The position numbers were made by a program, and so were the translations under genes. Shown one piece after another: positions 48,764-56,941 of a DNA stretch of 59,367 bases (positions within the stretch are counted from its first letter, which is position 1; every line of letters starts with the position of its first letter). The DNA is from APNM01 sp040361335 (GTDB lineage Bacteria > Pseudomonadota > Gammaproteobacteria > Nevskiales > Salinisphaeraceae), in assembly GCF_040361335.1 (NCBI RefSeq), contig NZ_APNM01000020.1, positions 1-59,367 of the forward strand. The letters run 5' to 3'. Under the pieces are notes generated by a model, which had not been told where the DNA came from, did no database searches, and saw only the letters and a list, made by a program, of their open reading frames with translations.

Positions 48764-50166
48764 CACCAAAGATTCTCCATGAACGCGAAGATGCCGGCCG
48801 AATAGAGCAACACCAGGATCAGCCCGATCCGGGCCGGGTAGCGCAGGATCCAGTGCCACAGCCGGAAGGCGCGGGCCCCGTCGCCCGCGCTCCAGACATC
48901 GCGCAGGGCGCCCGGACTCAGGAAGCGGCCGGCGAAGACGCACAGCAGCAATCCCACCAGCGGCAGCAACAGGCGCGACGACAACTGCGACAGCCAGTCG
49001 AACACGGTCCGCTCGTACAGGGTGAAGTCCGCCATCAGGTTGAACGACAGCAGGGTGCCGAGGCCCAGGAACCAGATCACGATGCCCGTGCCCGTGGCCG
49101 CGGCCACGCGCGTCACCGCGAAGCGGGCCATGACCCAGGCCACCACCGGCTCCATCAAGGCCACGGCGGACGTCAGTGTCACCAACAGCAGCATGAAGAA
49201 GAACAGGGTCGAGAGCCAGCCGCCGGCCACCGCCGCGGCCGCCGCCGGCACCGCCTCGAATACCAGTTTGAGACCGCTGGCCGGCGCCTGTCCCGCGGCC
49301 GACAGCAACGCCATCACCGCAAACCCCGCGACCAGGGCGAAACCCATGTCCAGCAGCATCACGGCGCCGCCGACGCGCACCAGCGAGGTCTCCTCGCGCA
49401 GATAGGCACCGAACGTGAGCATCACGCCCAGACCCAGGCTCAGACTGAAGAATGCCTGGTGCAGGGCCTCGACCACGCCGCGCCAGCCCAGGGCCGCGAA
49501 ATCCGGCCGCAGCAGGTGTACCAGCGCCGCGTCCCTGCCGGGCCCGGCCGCGACCAGGGCCAGCGCCGCCGCCGACAACAGCGCGCCACTGAGCAGCCAG
49601 CGGGCCGCCGGTTCCAATCCCCGGCGTACGCCGTGCGCCACGATCACGGTCGACGCCACCATGAAGATCGTGTGCCAACCCAATCCCTTTTCCGGATCGG
49701 AGACCAGGACCAGAAACGTCTCACGCAGGGCTTCCGGGCGCGCCCCCTCCAGACCGCCGGCGATCGAGCGCAGCAGGTAGGCCATGCTCCAGCCGGCGAT
49801 CACGCTGTAGTAGGACAGCACCAGCGCCGCCCCCAGCAGGGCCAGGTGGCCCACCGACCGCCAGGCGCGATGCAGGCCGCTCGCGGCGGCCCAGCGTCCG
49901 AGCATGGTCGGCAGGTCGGCGCGCACCCCGCGACCCAGGAGCAACTGCGCGATCAGAAGCGGCAGTCCCATGAAAACCAGCGCCAGCATGTAGACGAGAA
50001 CGAACGCGCCGCCCCCGTACTCGCCGGCCAGATAAGGCAAGCGCCAGACATTGCCCAGGCCGATGGCCGCGCCGGCCGCCGCCAGGACGAACAGCGTCGG
50101 CGAGGACCAGCGGACGGGCGCGTCGGCGGCTCCCCCCGGCATCGCGGTGTCTCGTTCTTCTGTCAC
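48763..50166 (-). CDS. Sodium:neurotransmitter symporter family (SNF/NSS) transporter
   Basis: The 467-residue protein is a LeuT-fold carrier. The helix-1 motif is AAAGAAIGLGNVWRLPYLAG with the unwound GNVWRLPY substrate/Na+ site, followed by GGGAFVLVYMLALVFMGLPL. About eleven hydrophobic helices follow. Family members import amino acids or related solutes with Na+. It occupies the place where ratA is expected next to smpB and is coupled to rnfH. Substrate is unknown; linkage with BCCT suggests osmolyte or amino-acid uptake. Confidence 0.94.
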   Translation of the reverse strand: MTEERDTAMPGGAADAPVRWSSPTLFVLAAAGAAIGLGNVWRLPYLAGEYGGGAFVLVYMLALVFMGLPLLIAQLLLGRGVRADLPTMLGRWAAASGLHRAWRSVGHLALLGAALVLSYYSVIAGWSMAYLLRSIAGGLEGARPEALRETFLVLVSDPEKGLGWHTIFMVASTVIVAHGVRRGLEPAARWLLSGALLSAAALALVAAGPGRDAALVHLLRPDFAALGWRGVVEALHQAFFSLSLGLGVMLTFGAYLREETSLVRVGGAVMLLDMGFALVAGFAVMALLSAAGQAPASGLKLVFEAVPAAAAAVAGGWLSTLFFFMLLLVTLTSAVALMEPVVAWVMARFAVTRVAAATGTGIVIWFLGLGTLLSFNLMADFTLYERTVFDWLSQLSSRLLLPLVGLLLCVFAGRFLSPGALRDVWSAGDGARAFRLWHWILRYPARIGLILVLLYSAGIFAFMENLW

Positions 50167-50297
50167 TGCATCGCTTCCGTCAACAGGCTCCGGGGCCGCC
50201 GCGTTGCGGCCCGCGGGAGTAGAGTCTACGCTACACGCGCCGCGGCCCGCGCCGCCACGACTCCACCGCCGCAGCCCGACGCCGCCGACAGATTCCT

Positions 50298-50774
50298 ATG
50301 GCCAAATCCAAGACCGCAAAAGCCGCACCCGCGACCATCGCGCTCAACCGCAAGGCCAAGCACGACTACTTCATCGAGGAGCGCCTGGAGGCGGGCCTGG
50401 TCCTCCAGGGCTGGGAGGTCAAGTCGCTGCGCGCCGGCAAGGGCCGCATCACCGAGGCCTACGTCATCATCAAGGACGGCGAGGCCTGGCTGCTGGGCGC
50501 GCACATCCACCCCCTGCCCTCGGCCTCGACCCACATCGAGACCGATCCCACGCGCACCCGCAAGCTGCTGCTGCACGACCGCGAGATCGCCCACCTGATC
50601 GGCGCCACCGAGCAGAAGGGCTTCACCATCGTGCCCCTGGCCCTGTACTGGAAGCGCGGCAACGCCAAGCTGGAGATCGCGCTGGCCAAGGGCAAGGCCA
50701 AGCACGACAAGCGCCAGGCCAAGAAGGACAAGGACTGGCAGCGGCGCAAGGCGCAGTTGTTGCGGCATGAGTGA
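50298..50774 (+). CDS. smpB: SsrA-binding protein SmpB
   Basis: The 158-residue protein binds tmRNA for trans-translation. Motifs are IALNRKAKHDYFIEERLEAG, LVLQGWEVKSLRAGKGRITE, the RKLLLHDREI segment and the basic C-terminal tail KHDKRQAKKDKDWQRRKAQL. It lies 1.5 kb upstream of ssrA on the same strand. The pair is separated by a heptamer array and an IS481 element. Length matches E. coli SmpB (160). Confidence 0.98.
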   Translation: MAKSKTAKAAPATIALNRKAKHDYFIEERLEAGLVLQGWEVKSLRAGKGRITEAYVIIKDGEAWLLGAHIHPLPSASTHIETDPTRTRKLLLHDREIAHLIGATEQKGFTIVPLALYWKRGNAKLEIALAKGKAKHDKRQAKKDKDWQRRKAQLLRHE

Positions 50775-50775
50775 G

Positions 50776-50857
50776 TTGGTGATTGGTGATTGGTGATTGG
50801 TGATTGGTGATTGGTGATTGGTGATTGGTGATTGGTGATTGGTGATTGGTGATTGGT
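50776..50857 (+). repeat. Perfect heptamer array (TTGGTGA)11 + TTGGT, arm 1 of a split element
   Basis: Eleven uninterrupted TTGGTGA units plus a final TTGGT span 82 bp, starting 1 nt after the smpB stop. Arms elsewhere have only about four imperfect units, so this array has expanded or been homogenised. The matching inverted arm lies past the IS at 52132-52197. Perfect 7-bp tandem DNA should be prone to slippage. The minus-strand open frame through it is a by-product. Confidence 0.95.
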
Positions 50858-50863
50858 AAAGAG

Positions 50864-52101
50864 TGTACAAGTTTCGTATTTACCCGACACATGGGGTCTC
50901 CGATGACTCTGATTATGCCGCTTCTCTGGCGTCGGTTTCCTCCTCTTTCGGGATGATCGGTGGCAGCTTCTTGCGATCCAGCGCCTCGCGTAGCGCCTGA
51001 GCCGGTGTTCGGCCCTTCAGGCGATAGCCCTGGTGGCTGCGTTTGAGGTTGTAGAACTCGAGGAAGCTGTCCAGGTCGCGCTGGATTTCCTCGGCCGAGT
51101 CGTACCACTTCTCCCGTCCCTTGATCCGGAAGTGCTCGTCGAGCAGCGTGCGGTTCATGCGCTCGACAAAGCCATTGGTACGCGGCGAGCGGACCTTGGT
51201 GGTGCGGTGCTCGATGTCGTGCAAGGCCAGCAGCAGCTCATAGGGATGCTGCTCCGGCCGGCCACTGAATTCGCGGCCATTGTCGGTGAGCACGGCTTTC
51301 ACGGGCACGCCCAGGGCCTCATAGAAGGGCAGCACGCGGTCGTAGAGCAGATCGGCCGCGGTGATCGGCATCTTCGAAGTATAGACCTTGGCGAAGGCCA
51401 ACGAGCAGAAGGCGTCGACCACGACCTGGACGTAGATTTTGCCCACGCCCTTGAGCGTGCCCCAGTAGAAGGTGTCCTGGTTGAGCAGCTCGCCCGGCGC
51501 GCGGGTCTCGACGTGGCGCATGCGGAACTCCGGTGAATGGCGCTCCAACAAGCGGATCTGATCCTCTGAGAGGACGACGGTCTGCTCCCGGGCCTCGGCC
51601 TCGAGCCGCATCAAACGCTTGTAGCGGGTCTCCAGCTCGTGGCGCAGCCACACGCCCCGTACGCCGGAGGGGCCGACATCCACGCCCTGCAGCCGCAGTT
51701 CATTGGCGATGCGCTGGCTGCCGTAGGTGGGCTTTTGCAGCGACAGCTCCAGGATCTGGCGCTCGACGTCCTCCGGGACCCGGTTGGGGTGCGGATTGCG
51801 AGGCCCGCGCCGCTGCTCGACCAGGGCGGCCACGCCGCCGACCTTGAAGGCCTTCTGGACCTCGTAAAACGTATCGCGGTGATAGCCCATGATCTGACAG
51901 GCCTTGGAGACATTACCCAGCTCCTCGGCCAATTGCAGCAGCGACAACTTGCGCTTGGTACTCTGTGAAACGGTGGTCATCGGGGATCCTCCTGTGTAGC
52001 TCTGCGTGTGGTAACGAAGAGTCTATCGGAGACCCCGGTGGCCACCCCCGCTTAATCCAACTCAGCAGGGGCGGGTGTCGGATAAATACTCAACTAGCTC
52101 A
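50864..52101 (-). mobile_element. IS481-family insertion sequence
   Basis: The about 1238-bp element carries one transposase on the minus strand. The ends are related: TGTACAAGTTTCGTATTTAC at 50864 and, inverted from 52101, TGAGCTAGTTGAGTATTTAT. Both continue CCGACAC, and a further GGGGTCTCCGAT block recurs inside both ends. AAAGAG flanks it on the left (50858-50863) and, 2 nt beyond the right end, at 52104-52109, a possible 6-bp target duplication. It is inserted in the loop between the two arms of a GATTGGT-type element. Confidence 0.88.
50913..51980 (-). CDS. IS481-family transposase (DDE)
   Basis: The 355-residue transposase begins MTTVSQSTKRKLSLLQLAEE. It has an N-terminal HTH region (GNVSKACQIMGYHRDTFYEV), a second HTH (YGSQRIANELRLQGVDVGPS) and an integrase-like catalytic core. 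Presumed DDE residues are in LLNQDTFYWGTL, VLTDNGREFSGRP and TNGFVERMNRTLLDEHF. The reading frame is intact and the element has both ends, so it may still be active. It lies wholly within the IS at 50864-52101. Confidence 0.95.
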   Translation of the reverse strand: MTTVSQSTKRKLSLLQLAEELGNVSKACQIMGYHRDTFYEVQKAFKVGGVAALVEQRRGPRNPHPNRVPEDVERQILELSLQKPTYGSQRIANELRLQGVDVGPSGVRGVWLRHELETRYKRLMRLEAEAREQTVVLSEDQIRLLERHSPEFRMRHVETRAPGELLNQDTFYWGTLKGVGKIYVQVVVDAFCSLAFAKVYTSKMPITAADLLYDRVLPFYEALGVPVKAVLTDNGREFSGRPEQHPYELLLALHDIEHRTTKVRSPRTNGFVERMNRTLLDEHFRIKGREKWYDSAEEIQRDLDSFLEFYNLKRSHQGYRLKGRTPAQALREALDRKKLPPIIPKEEETDAREAA

Positions 52102-52131
52102 GCAAAGAGCGTAACCCTCCCTCTTCCCAAC

Positions 52132-52197
52132 GAATCACAAATCACTAATCACGGATCACGTTCTTCCCGAATCACAAATCACCAATGACGGATCACG
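52132..52197 (-). repeat. Duplicated inverted heptamer arm (arm 2 of the split element)
   Basis: Two 29-bp copies, GAATCACAAATCAC then TAATCACGGATCACG at 52132-52160 and a variant with CAATGACGGATCACG at 52169-52197, are separated by TTCTTCCC. They are the inverse of the GATTGGT-type arm next to smpB. The tandem copy is unusual; other elements have a single second arm. It ends about 60 bp before the ssrA -10 box. Confidence 0.82.
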
Positions 52198-52259
52198 TCC
52201 CCTTGAAACGCCCGCCGCAACCACCATTATTACCGTGACGCCGGCGATAGGCGGCGTGC

Positions 52260-52265
52260 TATGAT
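52260..52265 (+). promoter_or_regulatory. Probable ssrA promoter -10 box
   Basis: TATGAT lies 11 nt before the mature tmRNA 5' end (52277), leaving a few nucleotides for RNase P removal. The -35 is weak (TGACGC about 18 nt upstream). Confidence 0.6.
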
Positions 52266-52276
52266 GAGATTCCTTC

Positions 52277-52636
52277 GGGGGCGACATGGCTTCGACGCAG
52301 GTGTCGAAACCCGAGGTGCATGCCGAGGTTGCGATCCACCTCGTTAAACAGGTTGCACCCTAAAGATAGTTGCCAACGACGACAACTACGCTCTGGCGGC
52401 CTAAAACCCGCTAGCGTCCGCCCGGTAAGTGCCTGTGCTTCCGGTCACGGGCGTCGAATCTCACAGGCTCGCGGCTAGGCCCCGTCCCGGGCCGAACCGT
52501 TAAGAGCAAACGGGACTAAGCGGCCGTTTTCCCTGTCCGTCGGGTAGCGGTCGCCGACAATCAAAGACGGAATAAGCATGTAGATCCGAGGGCGGAGGAC
52601 CTGCGGACGCCGGTTCGATTCCGGCCGCCTCCACCA
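52277..52636 (+). ncRNA. ssrA: Transfer-messenger RNA (tmRNA)
   Basis: The 360-nt RNA begins GGGGGCGACATGG and ends GCCTCCACCA, which pair as a tRNA-like acceptor. The T arm is GGTTCGATTCC. The tag reading frame at 52372-52404 encodes ANDDNYALAA followed by TAA, with GCC as resume codon, typical of gammaproteobacteria. With SmpB it rescues stalled ribosomes and tags the product for proteolysis. The 3' end is a well-known integration site, and the accessory island begins right after it. Confidence 0.98.
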
Positions 52637-52642
52637 ACGACG

Positions 52643-52670
52643 AAAGCCCCTCTCTCGAGGGGCTTTTTCT
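52643..52670 (+). terminator. Intrinsic terminator of ssrA
   Basis: AAAGCCCCT and AGGGGCTTT form a 9-bp stem around CTCTCG, extending into a TTTTT run, 7 nt after the tmRNA 3' end. This is a clear Rho-independent terminator. Confidence 0.92.
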
Positions 52671-52977
52671 GTTGCGCAGCGGCCGGCAGCCCCCGGGCCC
52701 GGTCCGGCACAGCCCGGCTCGGCGCTTGCCTTTGAGCCTGTAGGCGGCGTGACGGGTGGAGCGGCCCCCTTTGTCCGGTGAACAGAGGAAGTCCGACGAA
52801 CGCGACGCCGAAGGTGTAGCTGGAACGGTCCGAAGCCTCCAAGCCAGACTGATGGATGTCCCGATCTACCGGCAGCAGAGTAATCGACAAATGGATCGGG
52901 AGCGTCCGATCGGCGCTGGGGTGCGATAGAAATCGCGCCCCTTCTACTTTGCAGGTGAAGGCCGTGCGCTATTCCGG
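52671..52977. other. Gene-free 307-bp boundary segment between ssrA and hsdR
   Basis: I see no credible gene here. An open minus-strand frame crosses it but runs into tmRNA and has no family resemblance. A 10-bp hairpin (GGGGTGCGAT/ATCGCGCCCC, 52918-52941) lies 37 nt past the hsdR stop and could mark its 3' end. No integrase and no second copy of the tmRNA 3' end are visible in the window. Confidence 0.6.
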
Positions 52978-55900
52978 CTAAGCAATGGCGCTCTCTGCCA
53001 TCAACTCCGCCTGGCGAATGACCAGTTGGGTGGCAGCTTCCTGCGCATCGGGCGGGTAACCGTATTTCGCCAAAAGGCGCCGCACCGTTCTGCGCATGTC
53101 TGCCCGTACTGCATCACGCTGAGTCCAGTCCAGGGACGCTTTTGCCTTTATGCGCTCGGAGAGTTCACGTGCGATCAGCCGAAGCGTTTCGTCCTGAATC
53201 ACTTCCCGCGCCGATTCGTTGTCCGCGAGCGCGTCGTAGAACGCTAGTTCCTCGTCGCTCAGTCCGAATTCCTCGCCACGATTCACAGCTTCACGAATTT
53301 CCCGCGCCAGGCCAATTAGTTCCTCAATCACTTGCGCTGTCGTGATGGCACGGTTCGTGTACCGCGTGAGAACGGTCTCAAGCGATTCACGGAAGCTTCT
53401 GGACTCTACGATGTTGACCCGCTCACGACTTCGAATCTGATCGTTCAACAACTTGCGCAGCGTCTCAAGGGCCAGGTTCTTGTGCGGTAGCGCGGCCAGC
53501 CGGTCAAGGAAGTCGTCGGACAGGATGCCGATATTTTGCTCCGCCAGACCCGCCGCCTGGAACAGATCAATCACCCCGTCGGAGGCAATGGCGCCTGAAA
53601 TCACCTGGCGCACAGCGACCCGTGAATCCACGGGCGGCGGCCCCTTGTCATCGCCAAGCCGCTTACGGATGGCGGCGCGAACCGCCTGAAAATACGCCAG
53701 ATGGTCGCGTATAGCCTCCGTCTCCGGTCGCGGCACTGACAGGGAAAAAGCCTTCGACAGCCCCGTCACCATGGTCATGAAACGCCGCTTACCGTCGCCT
53801 TGCTGGAACACATAGTCGGCGCCCGCCGTGACAGCGCCCAACTGATCGGCCTCATTCCCGTTGAAAAAGCCGCTGTAGTCAAAGCCGTTGAAGAAATCCC
53901 GCAGGGCCTCGAATTGCCGCTCCATCAGCGGCACGGCTTCTTCCTGAATATCCTCAACCGGGCTGCCGGCCCCACCCGCCTGGGTGTAGGTCTGTACCGC
54001 ATCCCGCAACTGGTCTGCGATGCCGAGAAAATCGACGACCACCCCACCCGGCTTCTCCCCGAAAACGCGGTTCACCCGGGCAATGGCCTGCATCAGGTTG
54101 TGGCCCGCCAGTGGCTTGTCCAGGTACATGGTATGCATCGGCGGGCAATCAAAGCCCGTCAGCCACATGTCGCAAACGATCACCAACCGCAGATCATCTT
54201 CCGGGTCCTTGAAGCGACGCGCCAGCGCTTCGCGCCGTGCTTTTGTGCGCGAGTGAAAAGTGACCCGCTCACCCTCGGCCGCGGAACCGGTCATGACAAC
54301 CTTTACGAACCCCGCATCGTCGTCCTCAGCGTGCCAATCCGGCCGCAAGGCGACGATCTCGTCATACAGATTCATGCAGATTTCACGGCTCATGCACACG
54401 GCCATGGCCTTGCCTTCGATGACTTCACGCCGCTTCTCGAAGTGCTCGACAATTTCCCGCGCCACGAGCCTGAGACGTGCACGCGCTCCTGCCAGCGCTT
54501 CCAGCTCCACGCGGATATAATCGTCCACTTTCTGGCCGGACTTGTCCGCTTCGGCAGCCAGCCGAACCCTCATTTCCTCCTCGGCTTCGCGCACACCCTG
54601 CTCGTCAGGAACGAGCTTCACCAGACGCATTTCGTAGTAGATGGGTACGGTGGCGTTGTCTTCGATGGCCTGCCGGATGTCATAAACATCGGCGTAATCA
54701 CCAAATACCGCCGGAGTGCTCCTATCGTCGCGTTCGAGCGGCGTTCCGGTGAACCCGACAAAGGTGGCATTGGGAATCGCGTCGCGCATCCAGCGAGCCC
54801 CACCTTCCAGAAAACCGTACTGGCTCCGATGCGCTTCGTCGGCCAGAACGACGATGTTCGAGCGCTCGCTGACCGGGCCGCCGCGCTCCTCGAACTTCTG
54901 AATGGTCGTGAACACGACTCCGCCGGACGCCCGGTTCAACCTGGCTGCCAGGTCGTCCCGGCTGTTGGCCTGCTCGGGCTGCTGCCGCAATAGCGCCCGA
55001 CCGGCCGCAAAGGTGCCAAAAAGCTGCCCATCCAGATCGTTGCGGTCCGTGACGACAACCACCGTCGGGTTGGCGAGCTGATCGTCACCAATCAGGGCCC
55101 CGGAGAGCATCAACATGGTCAGGCTCTTGCCCGAGCCCTGCGTGTGCCAGATAACGCCGCCACGGCCGTCGCCTTCCCCAGCCGGCGGTCGCAAGGCCGC
55201 TTTCACGGACGCCCGCGCCTTCTGCATGGCTCGGAACTGGTGATAGCCGGCGATCTTCTTGACGATCTCTCCGGTCCGGTCGTCTTCCTCGAAAATCACA
55301 CAGTGACGCAGGTAATCCAGCAGCCGTTGCGGCGCAAAAAGGCCCGTTGCCAAGGCTTCCAGGGTCGGCTCCCCCGGATGCGCAGCATCCTCGATCGAGC
55401 GCCACGGGGCAAAGCGGTCCGACCCCGCCGTCAATGAACCGACACGGGTGGCATCCCCATCACTGATCACCATCAGCTCGTTGTAGTGGAACAACGCAGG
55501 GACATGTTCCTTGTAGTCCTGAAGCTGGCGGTAAGCCTTCCATAGATCGGCCTGCACATCGGAAGGGTCCTTCAGTTCGATGACCGCAACGGGCAAACCG
55601 TTAAGAAACACCACCAGATCGGCCCGGCGAGTGCTGTTGCCCGCCTTCACCGTAAACTGATGGACAACCATCAGGTCATTCGCGCCAGGGCTGGAGAAGT
55701 CCGCGAGCCAGGCCTTGTCACCGCGCGTTTCGCCGTTCTGTGTCCGGTACTCCACGTCGATGCCGTCCGTCAGCAGACGGTGAAACCAGCGGTTATTCTG
55801 AAAAAGCGCGGGCTCCGGGGGCCGGGCGACAATGCGCACCGCCTGCTCCACGGCATCTTCCGGCAGGTGGCGGTTGATCCGGCGCAACACCGCGCGGAGC

Positions 55901-56052
55901 CTAGGTTCCAGAATCACATGCTCGTGGCTCTCCCGCAGGGGCGCGCCCACCCCCGGCGAGATGTCCGCCCCCTTGCGGATATCGAATCCCAGTGCTTCGA
56001 ACCAGCCGAGAGCCGCTTTTTCAACTTGTTGTTCTGAAAGCGTCTTGGCCAT
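52978..56052 (-). CDS. hsdR: Type I restriction enzyme R subunit (endonuclease/translocase)
   Basis: The 1024-residue protein has an N-terminal nuclease domain whose catalytic core shows STRRADLVVFLNGLPVAVIE and LKDPSD (D...ExK). A superfamily-2 motor follows, with Walker A WHTQGSGKSLTML, the DEAD-box motif VVLADEAHRSQYG, motif III FVGFTGTPLERDD and motif VI LMQAIARVNRVFGEKPGG. The helical C domain binds HsdM. It cleaves unmodified DNA as part of HsdR2M2S1. No hsdM or hsdS lies between it and the window end; HepT/MntA, a broken gene and HerA lie upstream instead, so the partners are presumably beyond 59367 or lost. Confidence 0.96.
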   Translation of the reverse strand: MAKTLSEQQVEKAALGWFEALGFDIRKGADISPGVGAPLRESHEHVILEPRLRAVLRRINRHLPEDAVEQAVRIVARPPEPALFQNNRWFHRLLTDGIDVEYRTQNGETRGDKAWLADFSSPGANDLMVVHQFTVKAGNSTRRADLVVFLNGLPVAVIELKDPSDVQADLWKAYRQLQDYKEHVPALFHYNELMVISDGDATRVGSLTAGSDRFAPWRSIEDAAHPGEPTLEALATGLFAPQRLLDYLRHCVIFEEDDRTGEIVKKIAGYHQFRAMQKARASVKAALRPPAGEGDGRGGVIWHTQGSGKSLTMLMLSGALIGDDQLANPTVVVVTDRNDLDGQLFGTFAAGRALLRQQPEQANSRDDLAARLNRASGGVVFTTIQKFEERGGPVSERSNIVVLADEAHRSQYGFLEGGARWMRDAIPNATFVGFTGTPLERDDRSTPAVFGDYADVYDIRQAIEDNATVPIYYEMRLVKLVPDEQGVREAEEEMRVRLAAEADKSGQKVDDYIRVELEALAGARARLRLVAREIVEHFEKRREVIEGKAMAVCMSREICMNLYDEIVALRPDWHAEDDDAGFVKVVMTGSAAEGERVTFHSRTKARREALARRFKDPEDDLRLVIVCDMWLTGFDCPPMHTMYLDKPLAGHNLMQAIARVNRVFGEKPGGVVVDFLGIADQLRDAVQTYTQAGGAGSPVEDIQEEAVPLMERQFEALRDFFNGFDYSGFFNGNEADQLGAVTAGADYVFQQGDGKRRFMTMVTGLSKAFSLSVPRPETEAIRDHLAYFQAVRAAIRKRLGDDKGPPPVDSRVAVRQVISGAIASDGVIDLFQAAGLAEQNIGILSDDFLDRLAALPHKNLALETLRKLLNDQIRSRERVNIVESRSFRESLETVLTRYTNRAITTAQVIEELIGLAREIREAVNRGEEFGLSDEELAFYDALADNESAREVIQDETLRLIARELSERIKAKASLDWTQRDAVRADMRRTVRRLLAKYGYPPDAQEAATQLVIRQAELMAESAIA

Positions 56053-56067
56053 TATTTATCCTGTGGA

Positions 56068-56454
56068 TCAGCGCTCGGAATCATCGGCGAGGTCATTGAG
56101 CATGGCCAGAACGGTTTCAATGAGCACCGGGATATCGTTTCGGCAAATGGCGAAAACCTGTTCGGCATCGACATCAAAATAGCCGTGCGCGATTACGTCT
56201 CGAACACCTTTCACACCCGTCCAGTCGACACCCGGATAGCGGGCCAGCAACTTGCCGTCCGTTTTCCTGTCCACTTGCTTGAACGCTTCGCCCACCCCGA
56301 CCAAAACCATGCAGATAGCGTCCAGCCGATCCTGTCCCTCGGCCGTATCGTAAAAATCTTCGGGCGTACTGATACCGGTGAACCGGCGGGGGATTCGCTC
56401 CAAAGCCTCCAGCACATCCTCCAGCCGTTCGACGATCAGCGCATCACGAGACAT
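56068..56454 (-). CDS. hepT: HEPN-domain (HepT-like, DUF86) toxin
   Basis: The 128-residue helical protein carries the HEPN ribonuclease motif R-x4-H-x-Y as RDVIAHGYFD near residue 86. HepT proteins pair with MntA nucleotidyltransferases, which add AMP to the motif tyrosine to neutralise it. The ATG overlaps the end of mntA by 11 bp. It lies 15 bp upstream of hsdR on the same strand. All three motif residues are intact, so it should be functional. Confidence 0.93.
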   Translation of the reverse strand: MSRDALIVERLEDVLEALERIPRRFTGISTPEDFYDTAEGQDRLDAICMVLVGVGEAFKQVDRKTDGKLLARYPGVDWTGVKGVRDVIAHGYFDVDAEQVFAICRNDIPVLIETVLAMLNDLADDSER

Positions 56455-56749
56455 AACGCGCCTCGCGCTGAATGCGGGCCTTGAGCCGGGGATTCATGTG
56501 CGCTCGCAGCCGGATCACGTCCACGTGCCGACCCATCAGCTCCTCGAGCTCCTGGCGCATGTGGGAGGCCCGAAACAGGTTGGGCGTGTCGGTCTCGTAC
56601 ACGATATCGATATCGCTGTCCGGCCCGGGCTCGCCACGCGCCACCGAACCGAACACGCCGATTCTAGTGATGCCGTAACTCTGCCCGCGGCTGTCCTTGA
56701 ATCGCCGCAGAGTCGCCAGCACATTATCTCGCTGAAGCTCGTTACTCAT
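56444..56749 (-). CDS. mntA: MntA-type minimal nucleotidyltransferase antitoxin
   Basis: The 101-residue protein begins MSNELQRDNVLATLRRFKDS. It has the polymerase-beta nucleotidyltransferase motif GSVARGEPGPDSDIDIVYE (GSx10DxD). The third acidic residue is likely in RHVDVIRL. It is the partner and AMPylating antitoxin of the adjacent HepT. ATG 56749 is preferred over a 13-codon extension that overlaps the remains of an ImmA/IrrE-type gene. Confidence 0.93.
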   Translation of the reverse strand: MSNELQRDNVLATLRRFKDSRGQSYGITRIGVFGSVARGEPGPDSDIDIVYETDTPNLFRASHMRQELEELMGRHVDVIRLRAHMNPRLKARIQREARYVS

Positions 56750-56756
56750 GTCATGA

Positions 56757-56941
56757 CCTCGAATGCCACCGGGGAACGTGCACCACACGCGCGGCGCTCT
56801 CTAGCTGGCGCAATGTTGGCTGCAATCCCCGCTCTCCGAGTCCGGAAGTTTAGGGAAGCGTCCCGTCAGGTCGAGCGCCTCCAGCCCGGCGCGCTCTCGC
56901 GCCCAGATGATCAGCTCGGGATTGACGGCTACGCGGTTCAT
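56757..56941 (-). pseudogene. Remnant of an XRE/ImmA-IrrE-type regulator gene, frameshifted and truncated
   Basis: An ATG at 56941 overlaps the herA stop (ATGA) and opens MNRVAVNPELIIWARERAGL, then GRFPKLPDSESG. This closely resembles the N terminus of HTH/ImmA-IrrE antitoxin-like proteins. The frame ends at TAG 56803. In another frame the family sequence continues as QPTLRQLESAARVVHVP until about 56757, where mntA begins. The metallopeptidase part (HExxH) is absent. So the gene was frameshifted and cut, probably when the mntA-hepT pair arrived. Identity is from motif memory, not a search. Confidence 0.72.

Noticed and set aside
50776..50857. CRISPR array
   Set aside because: Direct 7-bp units without spacers and no cas genes; it is a simple tandem array.
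50226..50890. Minus-strand frames encoding SPITNHQ-type repeats near smpB
   Set aside because: They are translations of the TTGGTGA heptamer array and lie antisense to smpB.
52561..52890. Minus-strand open frame overlapping the tmRNA 3' end
   Set aside because: It crosses the mature tmRNA and its terminator and resembles no family.
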